15,493 bases of DNA from Alphaproteobacteria bacterium. GTDB taxonomy: Bacteria > Pseudomonadota > Alphaproteobacteria > Micropepsales > Micropepsaceae. The notes under the pieces are model-generated. The model was not told where the DNA came from and ran no database searches. It saw only the letters and a list, made by a program, of their open reading frames with translations. Positions 14,751-15,493 of the stretch are shown here, piece after piece; position 1 is the first letter of the stretch; each line of letters begins with the position of its first letter. Location: assembly GCA_015654715.1 (NCBI GenBank), contig JAATGK010000244.1, forward strand, positions 1-15,493, given 5' to 3'. A program made the translations under genes and the position numbers.

Positions 14751-15493
14751 ATGGAAAAGTTGCCGGCGGATGAGCCTTCCAAAACTCCGGAAGAGATAAA
14801 AGAAATTGCCAATACCATCCGCGTTGCATGTGGCACCATCAAAAGCAGCATCGAACGTGAGAGTTCGTGGCGTCGACTTAGCGCAGACGACACGTTGGTT
14901 AATGAACGCTGGAAAACTGTTTTGCTTCGCCTTGAGGACACTCGACTCGACCTCAGAGCGGCAGGATCTGAATACGGCGTTGGAGATTTATTTCTCAAAC
15001 CATCTTCGATGAAGGCAAAACGTCTCACACGCGCATTCCAATCGGTTCAATCGCTCGTCGTTGAACTCCTTACCGACCAACCGTTTCTGAAAATGGCCGA
15101 GGCAACCCGCTTCCGAATGGCACCTCCCACTCGATTTCTTCGCCTATATGAGGGGGCGGAGTATGTAGTCCAAGCACTTCTCCGGACACTTAAACTCATC
15201 CAATACTTACTCCCCCAACAGAAAACTCCAAGCAAAGACTCCGCGCGCGTTTTACGCGAGATAGTCCCGCAGCAGAAGGTTTCGCCTGTCCAGTTTTCGG
15301 TGAAAGATGGAAAGTTGGTGGTCGTCCAGCAAAAGGCGACCGCCAACCCTGAAGACACGGCCAATATTCAGACGTCGCGGGAAACCCTCGTTGCGAAAGG
15401 TAATCAACTTGTCGAAGAACTACGGCGCTCTAATTGTGACCGTCGCCTGCTGCAGGGAGTTGCCGAACTACAGCAGAGCTTGCAGAGGTGCGA
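14751..15493 (+). CDS. Unrecognised protein, 3' end beyond the window
   Basis: An open frame of 247 codons from ATG 14751 to the window edge with no stop. The protein begins MEKLPADEPSKTPEEIKEIA. It is mostly hydrophilic and looks largely helical: Leu, Glu, Arg and Gln rich, with heptad-like stretches at about 52-70 and from about 215 to the edge (ETLVAKGNQLVEELRRS, then VAELQQSLQRC). There is no signal peptide or membrane segment and no motif I recognise. Composition differs from the core genes, with many A/T-ending codons (AAA, GAA, CTT, TTG), which suggests recent acquisition. Upstream there is only a weak GCGAG site. I cannot assign a function. A role in a defence or mobile locus continuing to the right is possible but unsupported. 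Confidence 0.65.
   Translation, partial: MEKLPADEPSKTPEEIKEIANTIRVACGTIKSSIERESSWRRLSADDTLVNERWKTVLLRLEDTRLDLRAAGSEYGVGDLFLKPSSMKAKRLTRAFQSVQSLVVELLTDQPFLKMAEATRFRMAPPTRFLRLYEGAEYVVQALLRTLKLIQYLLPQQKTPSKDSARVLREIVPQQKVSPVQFSVKDGKLVVVQQKATANPEDTANIQTSRETLVAKGNQLVEELRRSNCDRRLLQGVAELQQSLQRC

Overview
The window reads as a piece of a GC-rich alphaproteobacterial chromosome. The main evidence is a run of minus-strand housekeeping genes in an order I recognise from that class: dnaB, alr, an MlaE/MlaF-type ABC pair, radA, cvpA, purF and a short-chain dehydrogenase. The class is an inference from gene order and codon bias. I cannot name the genus.

Layout, left to right. 1-354: 3' part of a plus-strand nucleoside deaminase. 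374-4722 (minus): radA, cvpA, purF and an SDR gene, read right to left, very closely packed (47-bp gap, 4-bp ATGA overlap, 4-bp gap). 4723-6705: an accessory patch with a small DUF559-family endonuclease gene enclosed by two inverted palindromic repeats, a solo copy and a twin inverted copy of the same repeat, a second kind of palindromic repeat, an 85-residue membrane protein, and a two-gene module of unknown function. 6719-10127 (minus): single-pass membrane protein, alr, mlaE, mlaF, with GTGA and ATGA overlaps. 10230-12210: two divergent genes, a sulfotransferase (minus) and a family 25 glycosyltransferase (plus), probably surface-polysaccharide cargo inserted between dnaB and alr. 12207-13637 (minus): dnaB. 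13640-14540 (minus): a second, distantly related copy of the two-gene module, directly upstream of dnaB. 14751-15493 (plus): an unrecognised, less GC-rich gene running off the window.

The core genes cover replication (DnaB), recombination and repair (RadA), cell-wall precursor supply (Alr), lipid transport (MlaEF) and purine synthesis (PurF). The most interesting part is the 4.7-6.7 kb patch. Five copies of a roughly 60-70 bp palindromic repeat keep the same two-stem fold while the sequence of the second stem changes on both sides together. One inverted pair closely brackets the DUF559 nuclease gene and appears to supply its ribosome-binding site and start codon, its last 24 codons, and the ribosome-binding site of radA. 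Another inverted pair has only a 30-bp spacer and looks like a gene-less version. This resembles a nuclease-plus-palindrome mobile cassette with a non-autonomous derivative, comparable in logic to REP/RAYT systems but with a different nuclease family. That reading is a hypothesis from this one window.
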